From positions 1-64,000 of the forward strand of contig NZ_LSBB01000003.1 of NCBI RefSeq assembly GCF_001584335.1: a DNA stretch of 64,000 bases, written 5' to 3'. The notes under the pieces were generated by a model. The model was given only the letters and a program-made list of their open reading frames with translations. It was not told where the DNA came from and did not search any database. This DNA is from Bacillus atrophaeus (GTDB taxonomy: Bacteria > Bacillota > Bacilli > Bacillales > Bacillaceae). Shown here one piece after another: positions 36,994 to 46,054 of the stretch. How positions within the stretch are numbered: position 1 is the first letter of the stretch; each line of letters starts with the position of its first letter. Made by a program: the position numbers and the translations under genes.

Positions 36994-37944
36994 ATGAAGC
37001 TACGTTACTTAGTTGTTTTACTTATTTTACTTGCATTCTGTTCTATTTTTATCGGCGTAGAGGATCTGTCGCCGCTGGATCTTTTTCATATGAATAAAGA
37101 AGAGGCGTCAACGCTTTTCGCCAGCCGTTTACCGAGATTAATCAGCATTATTATTGCAGGCATGAGCCTGAGCATCTGCGGTTTAATTATGCAGCAGATC
37201 AGCCGGAATAAATTCGTTTCGCCGACAACTGCCGGCACGATGGATTGGGCGAGGCTCGGGATTTTGATTTCATTAATGCTGTTTACCTCTGCCAGTCCGC
37301 TGATAAAAATGCTGATTGCTTTTATATTTGCGCTTGCGGGCAACTTCCTGTTCATGAAAATCCTTGAGAGAATAAAGTTTAATGATACGATCTTTATTCC
37401 TCTCGTGGGCTTAATGCTTGGGAACATTGTCAGCTCGATTGCGACGTTTATCGCGTATAAATATGATTTAATCCAAAATATTTCTTCATGGCTTCAAGGA
37501 GACTTCTCTCTCATTGTGAAAGGGAGATATGAACTTTTATTCTTGAGTATCCCGCTTGTGATAATCGCATATGTATTTGCTGACAAATTCACAGTAGCAG
37601 GGATGGGGGAAAGCTTCTCCGTCAACCTTGGCCTGAAATATAAACGGATTGTGAATATCGGGCTGATTATATCGTCGCTGATCACGTCCCTCGTGATTTT
37701 GACTGTCGGTATGCTGCCGTTCCTTGGGCTAATCATTCCGAATATCGTATCCATTTACAGGGGAGACAACCTGAAAAGCAGCCTGCCCCACACAGCTCTT
37801 TTAGGCGCCGTTTTTGTGCTGCTTTGCGATATATTGGGCAGGATTATCATTTTTCCGTACGAAATCTCGATTGGCTTGATGGTCGGAATCATCGGCAGCG
37901 GCATTTTCCTGTATATGTTGTTAAGGAGAAAAGCCTATGCGTAA
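36994..37944 (+). CDS. yclN: Petrobactin/catecholate siderophore ABC permease YclN
   Basis: A 316-residue FecCD-family permease with about nine spans, including SRLPRLISIIIAGMSLSICG and the GLIIPNIVS loop. With YclO, YclP and YclQ it imports petrobactin and related 3,4-catecholate iron complexes. First gene of the Fur-boxed operon; RBS TGAGGAGG. Overlaps yclO by 8 bp. Confidence 0.92.
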   Translation: MKLRYLVVLLILLAFCSIFIGVEDLSPLDLFHMNKEEASTLFASRLPRLISIIIAGMSLSICGLIMQQISRNKFVSPTTAGTMDWARLGILISLMLFTSASPLIKMLIAFIFALAGNFLFMKILERIKFNDTIFIPLVGLMLGNIVSSIATFIAYKYDLIQNISSWLQGDFSLIVKGRYELLFLSIPLVIIAYVFADKFTVAGMGESFSVNLGLKYKRIVNIGLIISSLITSLVILTVGMLPFLGLIIPNIVSIYRGDNLKSSLPHTALLGAVFVLLCDILGRIIIFPYEISIGLMVGIIGSGIFLYMLLRRKAYA

Positions 37945-38884
37945 AAATATGAAAATCACGCTGCTCGTTGGAATCGCCATGATTTGTATCGGCCTGTTTT
38001 TGTTTTATGATTTGGGCAATTGGGATTATACCTTTCCAAGAAGATGTAAAAAGGTGCTCGCTATTATTCTGACAGGCGGAGCCATCGCGTTTTCAACGAT
38101 GATCTTCCAAACGATTACGAACAACCGCATCCTTACACCAAGCATCTTAGGGCTGGATTCTCTGTATATGCTTATTCAGACTGTTATTGTCTTTCTGTTT
38201 GGTTCAATGAATGTCGTCATGATGAATGAGAACGTCAATTTCTTGATTTCAGTCTTCCTGATGATTTTGTTTTCCTTTGTGCTGTATCAGATCATGTTTA
38301 AAGGAGAGGGCAGGAATATCTTTTTCCTTCTGCTCGTCGGAATTGTCTTCGGTACGCTGTTTGGCAGCTTGTCTTCTTTCATGCAGATGCTGATTGATCC
38401 GAATGAGTTCCAAGTTGTGCAGGATAAGATGTTTGCCAGCTTTAACAACGTCAATACGGATCTTTTATGGCTGGCAGGCATCATCTTTCTGCTTGTCGGC
38501 TTCTACGTCTGGCGTTTCACGAGGTTTTTTGATGTGCTGTCTCTAGGGAGAGAACACGCCGTCAATTTAGGAATTGATTATGATAAAGTCGTGAAGCAGA
38601 TGCTGGTTGTCGTTGCGATTCTCGTTTCCGTCTCAACGGCTCTTGTAGGACCGATTATGTTCTTGGGGCTTCTCGTTGTGAACGTTGCCAGAGAGTTTTT
38701 GAAAACGTACAAGCATACATACTTGATCGCTGGTTCTGTGCTGATCAGTATTATTGCGCTTGTCGGCGGCCAGTTTGTGGTTGAGAAGGTATTCGCTTTT
38801 TCAACGCCTTTAAGCGTTATTATTAATTTTGCCGGCGGGATTTATTTTATTTACTTGCTGTTAAAGGAGAATAAATCATGGTAG
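37937..38884 (+). CDS. yclO: Petrobactin ABC permease YclO
   Basis: A 315-residue second FecCD-type permease, with RRCKKVLAIILTGGAIAFSTMIF in the N-terminal part and ALVGPIMFLGLLVVNVAR. It pairs with YclN as a heterodimer. Overlapping starts and stops on both sides indicate translational coupling. Confidence 0.92.
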   Translation: MRKNMKITLLVGIAMICIGLFLFYDLGNWDYTFPRRCKKVLAIILTGGAIAFSTMIFQTITNNRILTPSILGLDSLYMLIQTVIVFLFGSMNVVMMNENVNFLISVFLMILFSFVLYQIMFKGEGRNIFFLLLVGIVFGTLFGSLSSFMQMLIDPNEFQVVQDKMFASFNNVNTDLLWLAGIIFLLVGFYVWRFTRFFDVLSLGREHAVNLGIDYDKVVKQMLVVVAILVSVSTALVGPIMFLGLLVVNVAREFLKTYKHTYLIAGSVLISIIALVGGQFVVEKVFAFSTPLSVIINFAGGIYFIYLLLKENKSW

Positions 38885-39636
38885 AAATCACAAACGTAAG
38901 CAAGCAATATGGAGGAAAAATTGTCCTTGAAGAAACGTCAGTCACGATCCAAAAAGGCAAAATCACCTCATTTATTGGTCCTAACGGCGCCGGCAAAAGC
39001 ACGCTGCTGTCTATCATGAGCCGTCTGATTAAGAAAGATTCAGGCGAAATCAAAATAGACGGCAAGGAGATCGGCTCTTGCGACAGCAATGAACTGGCGA
39101 AAAAAATCAGCATCCTGAAACAGGCGAACCAGATCAACATCAGGCTGACGATCAAAGACCTTGTCAGCTTCGGCAGATTTCCTTATTCACAGGGGAAGCT
39201 GACAGAGGAAGACTGGGTTCATATTAATCAGGCTCTCGGTTATATGAAGCTTGAAGACATTCAGGATAAGTACTTGGACCAATTAAGCGGAGGGCAATGC
39301 CAGCGGGCGTTTATCGCGATGGTAATCGCCCAGGACACAGATTACATCTTTCTGGATGAACCGCTTAACAATCTGGATATGAAGCATTCTGTGGAAATTA
39401 TGAAGCTGTTGAAACGATTGGTAGAGGAACTGGGCAAAACGATTGTTGTCGTCATTCATGACATTAACTTTGCGTCCGTCTATTCCGACTATATCGTGGC
39501 CTTAAAAAACGGCCGTATCGTAAAAGAAGGATCAGCGAAAGAAATCATAGAGACCTCGGTGCTAGAGGAGATTTACGATATGACCATTCCGATTGAAACG
39601 ATAGATAATCAAAGAATAGGTGTCTATTTTTCTTAA
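38878..39636 (+). CDS. yclP: Petrobactin ABC ATPase YclP
   Basis: A 252-residue ABC ATPase: Walker A GPNGAGKST (residues 34-42), signature LSGGQCQRA, Walker B YIFLDEPLNNLDM. The signature has Cys where Gln/Arg is usual, probably harmless. Overlaps yclO by 7 bp. Confidence 0.93.
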   Translation: MVEITNVSKQYGGKIVLEETSVTIQKGKITSFIGPNGAGKSTLLSIMSRLIKKDSGEIKIDGKEIGSCDSNELAKKISILKQANQINIRLTIKDLVSFGRFPYSQGKLTEEDWVHINQALGYMKLEDIQDKYLDQLSGGQCQRAFIAMVIAQDTDYIFLDEPLNNLDMKHSVEIMKLLKRLVEELGKTIVVVIHDINFASVYSDYIVALKNGRIVKEGSAKEIIETSVLEEIYDMTIPIETIDNQRIGVYFS

Positions 39637-39657
39637 AAACATAAAGAGGTGAATCAC

Positions 39658-40611
39658 ATGAAAAAGTTTGCATTGCTTTTCATCGCCTTGGTTACCGCGG
39701 TTGTCATTTCAGCATGCGGAAACCAAAGCTCAGACAGTAAAGGGTCAGAGAACAAAAAGGATCAAATCACAGTGAAGCACGATTTAGATAAAAACGGAAC
39801 AAAAGTTACCAAAAATCCTAAAAAAGTCGTAGTCTTCAACTTTGGTATTTTAGATACACTTGATAAACTTGGATTACAAGGAAGCGTTGCGGGACTGCCT
39901 AAGAATAGCCTTCCCGATTACCTTTCATCATACAAAAATGATAAGTATACGGATGTCGGCAGTTTAAAAGAGCCTGATTTTGAAAAGGTGGCTGATCTAG
40001 ATCCGGATCTCATCATTATTTCAGGCAGACAATCCGATTCTTATAAAGAATTCTCAAAAATTGCACCAACCATTTATCTTGATATAGATAGTGCAAAATA
40101 TATGGAATCCTTTAAATCAAACACGGAAACAATCGGAAAAATCTTTAACAAAGAAGATGAAGTGAAGAGCCAGCTTGCAAAAATTGATGATTCGATTTCG
40201 GATGTGAAGAAAACGGCTGAGAAAGTAAATAAAAAAGGCTTGGTGATTATGGCGAACGACGGCAAAATCAGCGCGTTCGGCCCTAAATCAAGATACGGCC
40301 TGATTCATGATGTCTTTGGCGTGACACCTGCTGATCAAAATATTGAAGCATCCACCCACGGACAAAGTGTGTCTTATGAGTACATCTCAAAAACAAACCC
40401 TGATTACTTGTTTGTTGTAGATCGCGGCACAGCGATCGGCGAAACATCGTCTACGAAGCAAGTTGTTGAAAACGATTATGTGAAAAAAGTAAACGCCGTG
40501 AAAAACGATCATGTCGTCTACCTTGATTCAGCAACTTGGTACCTATCAGGCGGCGGACTTGAGTCTATGGCTCAAATGATTAAAGAAGTAAAAGATGGTT
40601 TAGAGAAATAA
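39658..40611 (+). CDS. yclQ: Petrobactin-binding lipoprotein YclQ
   Basis: A 317-residue FepB/BtuF-type binding lipoprotein: lipobox ISAC, Cys20; KNPKKVVVFNFGILDTLDKLG typical of siderophore binders. The ATG at 39658 is used because AAAGAGGTGA stands at good spacing; the GTG at 39649 is part of that RBS. Last gene of yclNOPQ. Confidence 0.93.
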   Translation: MKKFALLFIALVTAVVISACGNQSSDSKGSENKKDQITVKHDLDKNGTKVTKNPKKVVVFNFGILDTLDKLGLQGSVAGLPKNSLPDYLSSYKNDKYTDVGSLKEPDFEKVADLDPDLIIISGRQSDSYKEFSKIAPTIYLDIDSAKYMESFKSNTETIGKIFNKEDEVKSQLAKIDDSISDVKKTAEKVNKKGLVIMANDGKISAFGPKSRYGLIHDVFGVTPADQNIEASTHGQSVSYEYISKTNPDYLFVVDRGTAIGETSSTKQVVENDYVKKVNAVKNDHVVYLDSATWYLSGGGLESMAQMIKEVKDGLEK

Positions 40612-40621
40612 AATGAAGAAG

Positions 40622-40670
40622 AACCCGATCAATGGAACCTGTAAATGGGGACCTTGATCGGGTTTTTTGT
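40622..40670 (+). terminator. yclNOPQ terminator
   Basis: AACCCGATCAA (40622-40632) pairs with TTGATCGGGTT (40654-40664), then TTTTT. The following 230 bp up to ycnB show no gene. Confidence 0.8.
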
Positions 40671-40870
40671 TTTCTCTCCATTACGATAGTTCATTTCTGG
40701 CGCACAGTTATTCTTAACGTTAATAGCAATGGGGAAGGGGCAATTCGTTAACTGAATTTGAAGCTGTAAAATGAAGCGAAGAGCTACTTCTCTGTGAATT
40801 CTTTGATCAGATTCCCAATGTTTCAGAAGGGGGCATCTTTTTAAGCGTTGTTGCCTTATTAATTCAAAAC

Positions 40871-40903
40871 AAAAAACTCAGCCCCGGAAGGGCTGAGTTT
40901 TTT
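40871..40903 (-). terminator. ycnCB terminator
   Basis: AAAAAACTCAGCCC (40871-40884) pairs with GGGCTGAGTTTTTT (40890-40903), overlapping the ycnB stop. Confidence 0.85.
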
Positions 40904-42320
40904 ATCGTGCAGGCTGCTGTTCGGCAGGCCGCGGTTTTTTCTTTAAAGTAAACGATAGCAGGAAGCCGACGAGTGCGATGCAGGCGGCCACGATAAAGGC
41001 TGCGTTCATGCCGTGCAAAGCCGCCTGTCTTGAACTGGAAGCAGCCGCGTGTGCTGCCTGATTGCTCATGACAGATACTAAGAGCGCTGTACCGATGGAG
41101 CCGCCGACTTGGCGAATGGTGTTGTTCATAGCTGTGCCGTGCGGGATCAGGTGGCGCGGCAGCGCGTTGATGCCAGCCGTTGTGACCGGCATCATAATCA
41201 TCGCCGTTCCCAGTAATCGGGCGGTATACACGATCACAATCCAGGTGAGTGATGTATGCTCCGTCAGTTGCATAAACGGTAAAGAAGTCAAAAGGATGAT
41301 GGAAAAGCCGAGAATGGCGAGTCCTTTTCCGCCGACCCGATCAAAAATTCTTCCGATAATCGGCGACATGATTCCCATAGCAATTGCCCCTGGCAGAAGC
41401 ATTAATCCTGTATCAAATGCTGATATGCCTCTGACGTTTTGCGTATAAAGCGGCAAGATCGTCTCTGTACCGATCAGCAAAGCGAATACAATGGTTCCAA
41501 GCAGTGTTGTTAAGCTGAAGATGCCGAATTTAAATACACGGAATTCCAGCATCGGTTTTGTAAGCTTCATCTGCCTTGTGATAAATAATAGCAGGGAAAT
41601 AATACCCACAATCAGCGAAATAAGGACGGTTGAGCTTGTCCATCCGTAAGAGCCGACGCTTGAGAATCCGTACAGCAAACCGCCGAAGCCTAAAGTAGAC
41701 ATAATCACAGACAACATATCAATTTGTGTTTTTCTAAGAGTCGTCACGTTTTTCATCAAAATAATCGCAAGGATCAGGTCAATGATGGAGATAGGAAGGA
41801 TAATGTAGAACAGCGATCTCCACGAGAAGGCTTCGACTGCCCACCCGGATAATGCCGGTCCGATCGCAGGTGCGAAGGAAATAACCAATCCGACCATACC
41901 CATCGCCTGACCGCGTTTTTCGATCGGGAAAATGGTAAGAAACACCGTCTGCATGAGCGGCATCATAATGCCGGCTCCGGCAGCCTGAATGATACGGGCT
42001 GTTAAAAGCAGCGGAAAGTTTGGTGCGAATGCTCCGACGATCGTTCCCGCCGTAAATATGCTCATCGCAGTAATCAGCAGCGTCCGGCTTGTGAATTTTT
42101 CAATCAGAAACGCGGTGATCGGAATTAAAATCCCGTTCGTTAGCATAAAGGAGGTGGTCAGCCATTGGACCTGGTTGGCATCGATATTAAAATCACGCAT
42201 AATATGCGGAAGCGCTGTAATCAATAACGTCTGGTTCAGAATGGCGACAAAAGCTCCCGCCAACAATATGCCAACGATCACAGATCGGTTAAAAGGCTTT
42301 GGTTCAATACTGGTATTCAA
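40902..42320 (-). CDS. ycnB: MFS drug efflux transporter (EmrB/QacA, DHA2 type) YcnB
   Basis: A 472-residue protein with about fourteen membrane spans, N-terminal motif NQTLLITALPHIMRDF and motif RIIQAAGAGIMMPL, typical of the 14-TM DHA2 family. Likely exports a toxic compound; the substrate is unknown. It lies 19 bp downstream of the TetR-type gene ycnC in the same operon. Confidence 0.88.
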   Translation of the reverse strand: MNTSIEPKPFNRSVIVGILLAGAFVAILNQTLLITALPHIMRDFNIDANQVQWLTTSFMLTNGILIPITAFLIEKFTSRTLLITAMSIFTAGTIVGAFAPNFPLLLTARIIQAAGAGIMMPLMQTVFLTIFPIEKRGQAMGMVGLVISFAPAIGPALSGWAVEAFSWRSLFYIILPISIIDLILAIILMKNVTTLRKTQIDMLSVIMSTLGFGGLLYGFSSVGSYGWTSSTVLISLIVGIISLLLFITRQMKLTKPMLEFRVFKFGIFSLTTLLGTIVFALLIGTETILPLYTQNVRGISAFDTGLMLLPGAIAMGIMSPIIGRIFDRVGGKGLAILGFSIILLTSLPFMQLTEHTSLTWIVIVYTARLLGTAMIMMPVTTAGINALPRHLIPHGTAMNNTIRQVGGSIGTALLVSVMSNQAAHAAASSSRQAALHGMNAAFIVAACIALVGFLLSFTLKKKPRPAEQQPAR

Positions 42321-42339
42321 ATCATATCCCTTCTTTTCT

Positions 42340-43224
42340 CTATAAAGTTAGTAATGTTTTAATCATCGAAATCGGCTGCGTTAATTTGCCAGTTTGTTCC
42401 AGATAGCCAATCAGCGCCTTTAGCAGAAAAGGCCGCGGTTCGTCTTTCACCGCCTCCTCTTCAAGCAAATCAGCGGCTGATGACAGCTCATCTACCTGGT
42501 AATCGTGCTCTGGCAGAGAAGAGATCGCCTTTTTCAGCTCTTGAAGGCTCTCGGATAACAAAATCGCTTTGTCTTTCGGCTGATGCGATGAGGCCGAGCT
42601 GATGTATAGCTCAATGACTTCCGGCTGAAGTCCGGACTGCTTCGTTCCTCTGTTTTTCACAATCTGGTTAAGCGTGCTGATGATAAAATCTGCAATTGGA
42701 GCCAGCTCAAGCGGTTTATGCTCAAGTTTGATGAGCATGAGAAATTCCCTCATCATGCCGTGAAGAATGATCACTAATTCCCACACGAACGGAGTAATGT
42801 GTTCGCCGTAGTTTTGAATCAGCGAATCGCGGTGCCAGCAGATAATCGTGGATCTCGCCTGCATAATGTGCTGCTTTACCCTGTCATTATTGAAAGATGA
42901 ATTTCCGTAGGTTAACATGTTAAAAAACTGCTGATCCCGCCGGAAGCCCTCAAGCTCCATTGTCAGTTTTTTGGCAAAACGTTCATCAGGGGTCAGCGAG
43001 CTTTCTTCATGAAGCAGTGAGGCCGCTGCCATCATTTTCTTTTGGTTAAATGCCAGCAGTTCCAAAAGCAGGTCTTCCTTTGATTGGAACAATTTATAAA
43101 TAGAAGCTTTTGACATCTTACATTCCTCTGCGATAGCCTGCATCGAAACCGATGTGAAATCCCTTTCGGAAAAAAGCTTCTTTGCCGCTAATAAGATATC
43201 TGTTTTTTTCTCAAGCATCGACAT
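42340..43224 (-). CDS. ycnC: TetR-family repressor YcnC
   Basis: A 294-residue TetR regulator: N-terminal helix-turn-helix ([31 protein letters not shown], shown only as a location marker at about 23-53) and an unusually long C-terminal ligand domain. It probably represses itself and ycnB. Two ATGs lie close together at the 5' end (43224 and 43218); RBS AGAAGGAAG fits either. A large palindrome lies just upstream. Confidence 0.88.
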   Translation of the reverse strand: MSMLEKKTDILLAAKKLFSERDFTSVSMQAIAEECKMSKASIYKLFQSKEDLLLELLAFNQKKMMAAASLLHEESSLTPDERFAKKLTMELEGFRRDQQFFNMLTYGNSSFNNDRVKQHIMQARSTIICWHRDSLIQNYGEHITPFVWELVIILHGMMREFLMLIKLEHKPLELAPIADFIISTLNQIVKNRGTKQSGLQPEVIELYISSASSHQPKDKAILLSESLQELKKAISSLPEHDYQVDELSSAADLLEEEAVKDEPRPFLLKALIGYLEQTGKLTQPISMIKTLLTL

Positions 43225-43253
43225 GGCTTCCTTCTTTCTTTAAAACATAGAAA

Positions 43254-43282
43254 ACTCATTGGTTCAACAAAAACCAATGAGT
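43254..43282. promoter_or_regulatory. Operator candidate for YcnC
   Basis: Perfect 11-bp inverted repeat ACTCATTGGTT (43254-43264) and AACCAATGAGT (43272-43282), with a 7-base spacer, 30 bp upstream of ycnC. Its size and position suit a TetR operator overlapping the promoter. Confidence 0.7.
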
Positions 43283-43367
43283 ATTTATAGTGAAAATTTT
43301 AGCAGTTTCCCGAAGCGGAAGTCAATGTTTTTGAACTAATATAAGGGGGGCAGAGGGAGGAACAGCA

Positions 43368-43407
43368 AAACACCTGCTGACTTATAAACGAAGCCGGGCA
43401 GGTGTTT
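43368..43407 (-). terminator. Hairpin after the rap-phr pair
   Basis: AAACACCTGC (43368-43377) and GCAGGTGTTT (43398-43407) with a 20-base loop, 32 bp past the phr stop. Confidence 0.55.
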
Positions 43408-43438
43408 GATCATGTCGTATAGGGAGGCGGAAGCTTTA

Positions 43439-43555
43439 TTATCCTCCGATAATCTTTTCGGCAACTTCAAACGCTGAACCTGAATGTTGAAGAGCCGCGA
43501 TTGAAACCGTAAGTCCCAATACAATTAATGCCGACCATGTAAACTTTTTACCCAT
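43439..43555 (-). CDS. Phr-type signalling pre-peptide (EKIIG-like)
   Basis: A 38-residue peptide with a basic N-terminus (MGKK), a hydrophobic export segment (FTWSALIVLGLTVSIAAL) and C-terminal AEKIIGG. It begins 1 base after the stop of the Rap gene at 43557. The tail resembles PhrG of B. subtilis, whose mature peptide is EKMIG, so the likely signal is EKIIG or EKIIGG. Too short for usual ORF cutoffs; the position behind a rap gene makes it convincing. Confidence 0.82.
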   Translation of the reverse strand: MGKKFTWSALIVLGLTVSIAALQHSGSAFEVAEKIIGG

Positions 43556-43556
43556 T

Positions 43557-44669
43557 TTACATCCACTCCAATTTCTTTAATTTTTGTTCTGCTTCAATCG
43601 ACTTGTTAAGCAGCGCCACGGCATGCTGATAAAACCCTTTATTCTCATACACCTTGGCTGCAAGCCGTGATAATTCTTTTACACTATCCGTATGGTGGCA
43701 GTTCTCTAATAGGTCCAGCTTCTCTGTTATTCTGAGAAGGCTGTTATCATGATGTTCTTCCAGATAGAGGATGGACAATATATCTGTTTTGGCTATAAAA
43801 ACTTTTGATGTATTATCGGATGCTCTCTTACGCCCCTCCGTCAAGATAGTCTGCGCCCGGCTTCTATCACCTATGATACACAATTCTTTGATGAGCATAA
43901 ACGAAGAGTTATAATAATATTCAGATTTATAATAGTCTGAATGGGTGAGAGCTTTTTCGAGATGTGTGATGGATAATGCTGATTTGCCCCAATGAGAATA
44001 TAAGATTCCTTTATTATGATGCAATTGGGCTTCAAGAAATGGATCATTTATTAATTTGATCATATTCTCAGCTTCATTGTAATATGATTCAGCCTTTTCA
44101 TAATGCCCGGTCTCTGTACAGTTGCCGGCCAGTAAAAACAGGGACAAGGCTTGTTTTTTGTTGTAATCAGGCTTTTCTTTGTAAATGGCGAGTGCATCTC
44201 TAATATAGCGGAGCGAGAGAACATGCTGGTCTAGCCTGTAATACAGCCATGCCATTTTGAAATAGAATTCGGCTCTTTCAATATCATCGGGAATAGCCGA
44301 TAATTTTTGTTCAGCTTCTCTGTATAGGCCGATTGCAACGTCATAATTGCTGTTGCTTGCCTCATACATCGCTTCAAATAAGAAAAAATAGTAATCTGTA
44401 AGCTCAGAGGTTTTAGCGTTATGGAAAGAATCTGACACATGCTTGTCTCTGTCGGGAATAATCGTGCCTCTTAAATCATAAAGCAGTATTTTATGTCTGT
44501 GTTCGAGTAAAGAATAATAAATCAAAAGCTCCTGGTCTTCTTCCATTTCATCTGTCATTGCCTTTGCTTTCTCAGCAAATTCAATCGACTTATCCACTTG
44601 AAGCTTTCTGATAGCGACATACCAATCGTTTAATACATTTGCAACCTCTAAAGACGGTATTTTATTCAA
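43557..44669 (-). CDS. Rap-family phosphatase/anti-activator (RapG-like)
   Basis: A 370-residue Rap protein: N-terminal NKIPSLEVANVLNDWYVAIRK helix bundle and a TPR array (AEQKLSAIPDDIERAEFYFKMAWLYYR, located about 125-155). Rap proteins either dephosphorylate Spo0F or block activators such as ComA and DegU. The N-terminus and the cognate peptide suggest the RapG type (DegU), but this is inference. The TTG at 44669 is preferred, with AGAGGTG 7-8 bases upstream; a GTG at 44678 overlaps the RBS. B. subtilis 168 has no rap gene between ycnC and ycnD as I recall. Confidence 0.85.
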   Translation of the reverse strand: MNKIPSLEVANVLNDWYVAIRKLQVDKSIEFAEKAKAMTDEMEEDQELLIYYSLLEHRHKILLYDLRGTIIPDRDKHVSDSFHNAKTSELTDYYFFLFEAMYEASNSNYDVAIGLYREAEQKLSAIPDDIERAEFYFKMAWLYYRLDQHVLSLRYIRDALAIYKEKPDYNKKQALSLFLLAGNCTETGHYEKAESYYNEAENMIKLINDPFLEAQLHHNKGILYSHWGKSALSITHLEKALTHSDYYKSEYYYNSSFMLIKELCIIGDRSRAQTILTEGRKRASDNTSKVFIAKTDILSILYLEEHHDNSLLRITEKLDLLENCHHTDSVKELSRLAAKVYENKGFYQHAVALLNKSIEAEQKLKKLEWM

Positions 44670-44788
44670 GACATGCACCTCTTTTCACGTAGATGATATG
44701 CTGTTCATTTTAGCACGATATGAACAAGATTTGTGAGGAAAGGAGGTTATAGTTGACAGGATGAATGACATATAGGCAATAAGCAAAA

Positions 44789-44818
44789 AAAGCCTGCCGA
44801 GCGAGACCGGCAGGCTTT
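44789..44818 (-). terminator. nfrA2 operon terminator
   Basis: AAAGCCTGCCG (44789-44799) pairs with CGGCAGGCTTT (44808-44818); a T-run follows on the minus strand. Confidence 0.85.
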
Positions 44819-44829
44819 GGTGAATATCA

Positions 44830-45576
44830 TTATTTTTCAACGTTAAATCCTTGCTTCTCAAGCATTTCACGAATATGCGGGTAGTAGAGACGCTGATAGT
44901 AAGCCGCGATGCCTTGTGACCAGTTTCTTGTTTCCTTTCCGTTCGTGCGCTGCTTCATATACTCGGACATTTGCTCATCATAAGCTTCAATGAGCGGCTT
45001 TAATTGTTCCGCTTGATAGGTTTCTTTGTGGCGTACTGCAGCTTGCGGCAGACGCGGTTTTTTCGCTGAGCGGTCCGCAGGGTGTCCGATGACAAGCCCT
45101 GAGACAGGGAAAACATATTTCGGAAGCTCAAGCAATTCAATCATTTCATCCGGCTTTCCGCGGACGGCGCCGATCGGTACAGTGCCTAAACCGAGCGATT
45201 CGGCAGCGGCAGTTGCGGTGCCAAGCGCGATTCCCGCATCAACGGCGCCTACTAGAACAGATTCCAGTCCGTCTGTTACTTTCAGTTCGATGTTGTTTAA
45301 TTCCTCGAGCGCGATTTTGGCCCGGTTAAAGTCAGCACAGAATAGCAAGAAGACAGGAGCTTGGTCAATCCACGGCTGGCCGCCCGCCAATTCAGATATT
45401 TTCTTTTTGCGTTCTTTATCCTGAACTGTAATCACTGTTACCTGCTGGCCGTTGATAGATGTCGGGGCAGATTGTACAGCTTGAATGATTTGGTCTATTT
45501 GCGCATCAGACACTGGCTCATCGGTATAGCTTCGGATCGAGCGGTGATCTGTTAAGGTGTTGAGTACTTCGTTCAT
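44830..45576 (-). CDS. nfrA2: NADPH-dependent FMN reductase/nitroreductase NfrA2
   Basis: A 248-residue nitroreductase-fold flavoprotein (DHRSIRSYTDEPVSDAQIDQII; SAPTSINGQQVTVI; GLGTVPIGAVRG). It corresponds to YcnD, a chromate/nitro/FMN reductase. The ATG at 45576 has AAAGG at about 9 bases; the next upstream ATG is too close to it. Downstream of ycnE in one operon. It could supply reduced FMN to a monooxygenase such as YxeK (speculative). Confidence 0.88.
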   Translation of the reverse strand: MNEVLNTLTDHRSIRSYTDEPVSDAQIDQIIQAVQSAPTSINGQQVTVITVQDKERKKKISELAGGQPWIDQAPVFLLFCADFNRAKIALEELNNIELKVTDGLESVLVGAVDAGIALGTATAAAESLGLGTVPIGAVRGKPDEMIELLELPKYVFPVSGLVIGHPADRSAKKPRLPQAAVRHKETYQAEQLKPLIEAYDEQMSEYMKQRTNGKETRNWSQGIAAYYQRLYYPHIREMLEKQGFNVEK

Positions 45577-45592
45577 ATCGGACATCCTTTCG

Positions 45593-45880
45593 TTACTCTC
45601 CAAGCTCTGTGCGGACGACATCTAGAGGTGCGCTCAGAAATTCTTTGCCTTTCGCTACAAACCCTTGGAAATGCGCTGTTTCATTATGGAATTTCATCGC
45701 TGCTTCGTCTTTCCATTGCTCAAGCATAACGAAGGTATTTTCCTCGCCTACTTTTTCAAACAAGTCATATTGAACGTTGCCTTCTTCCGCGCGGGAGTGA
45801 CTGAGCAGTGATTGGGCCTCTGCTAAAAATTCCTCGCGTTTTTCTTGTTTTACTTTCATGTAAGCTTGTAATACGATCAT
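45593..45880 (-). CDS. ycnE: ABM-domain (antibiotic biosynthesis monooxygenase-like) protein YcnE
   Basis: A 95-residue single ABM ferredoxin-like domain (REEFLAEAQSLLSHSRAEEGNVQYDLF; EQWKDEAAMKFHNETAHFQ, location markers). Such small dimers are quinone-type monooxygenases or stress proteins. RBS GGAGGAG before the ATG at 45880, which matches the usual length. First gene of ycnE-nfrA2, divergent from yczG. Confidence 0.85.
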   Translation of the reverse strand: MIVLQAYMKVKQEKREEFLAEAQSLLSHSRAEEGNVQYDLFEKVGEENTFVMLEQWKDEAAMKFHNETAHFQGFVAKGKEFLSAPLDVVRTELGE

Positions 45881-45946
45881 AAAATCTCCTCCTATTGTGT
45901 TAGACACTTTTTCATAGTTTGTGTTCTTATGACTGATTTATCCATT

Positions 45947-45964
45947 GTTCGAATTTCATCGAAC
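45947..45964. promoter_or_regulatory. Operator candidate between ycnE and yczG
   Basis: Perfect inverted repeat GTTCGA (45947-45952) and TCGAAC (45959-45964), 6-base spacer, in the divergent control region. YczG, an ArsR-type regulator, is the obvious candidate ligand. Confidence 0.5.
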
Positions 45965-46018
45965 TAAATGTAACATGTAATGAAAAAGAGGTAAAGCGAA
46001 AACCCTTACCTAGTAAAA

Positions 46019-46047
46019 TTGTCATCATGCGCGGTTGTGTGTTAAAT
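46019..46047 (+). promoter_or_regulatory. Promoter of yczG, possibly giving a leaderless mRNA
   Basis: TTGTCA (46019-46024), 17 bp, TTAAAT (46042-46047). The expected start of transcription, about 7 bases on, falls on or next to the yczG ATG at 46055, and no Shine-Dalgarno precedes that ATG. Confidence 0.5.
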
Positions 46048-46054
46048 TTGTGTC

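Noticed and set aside
40670..40900. Possible small gene between yclQ and ycnB
   Set aside because: Only very short frames without RBS; treated as non-coding.
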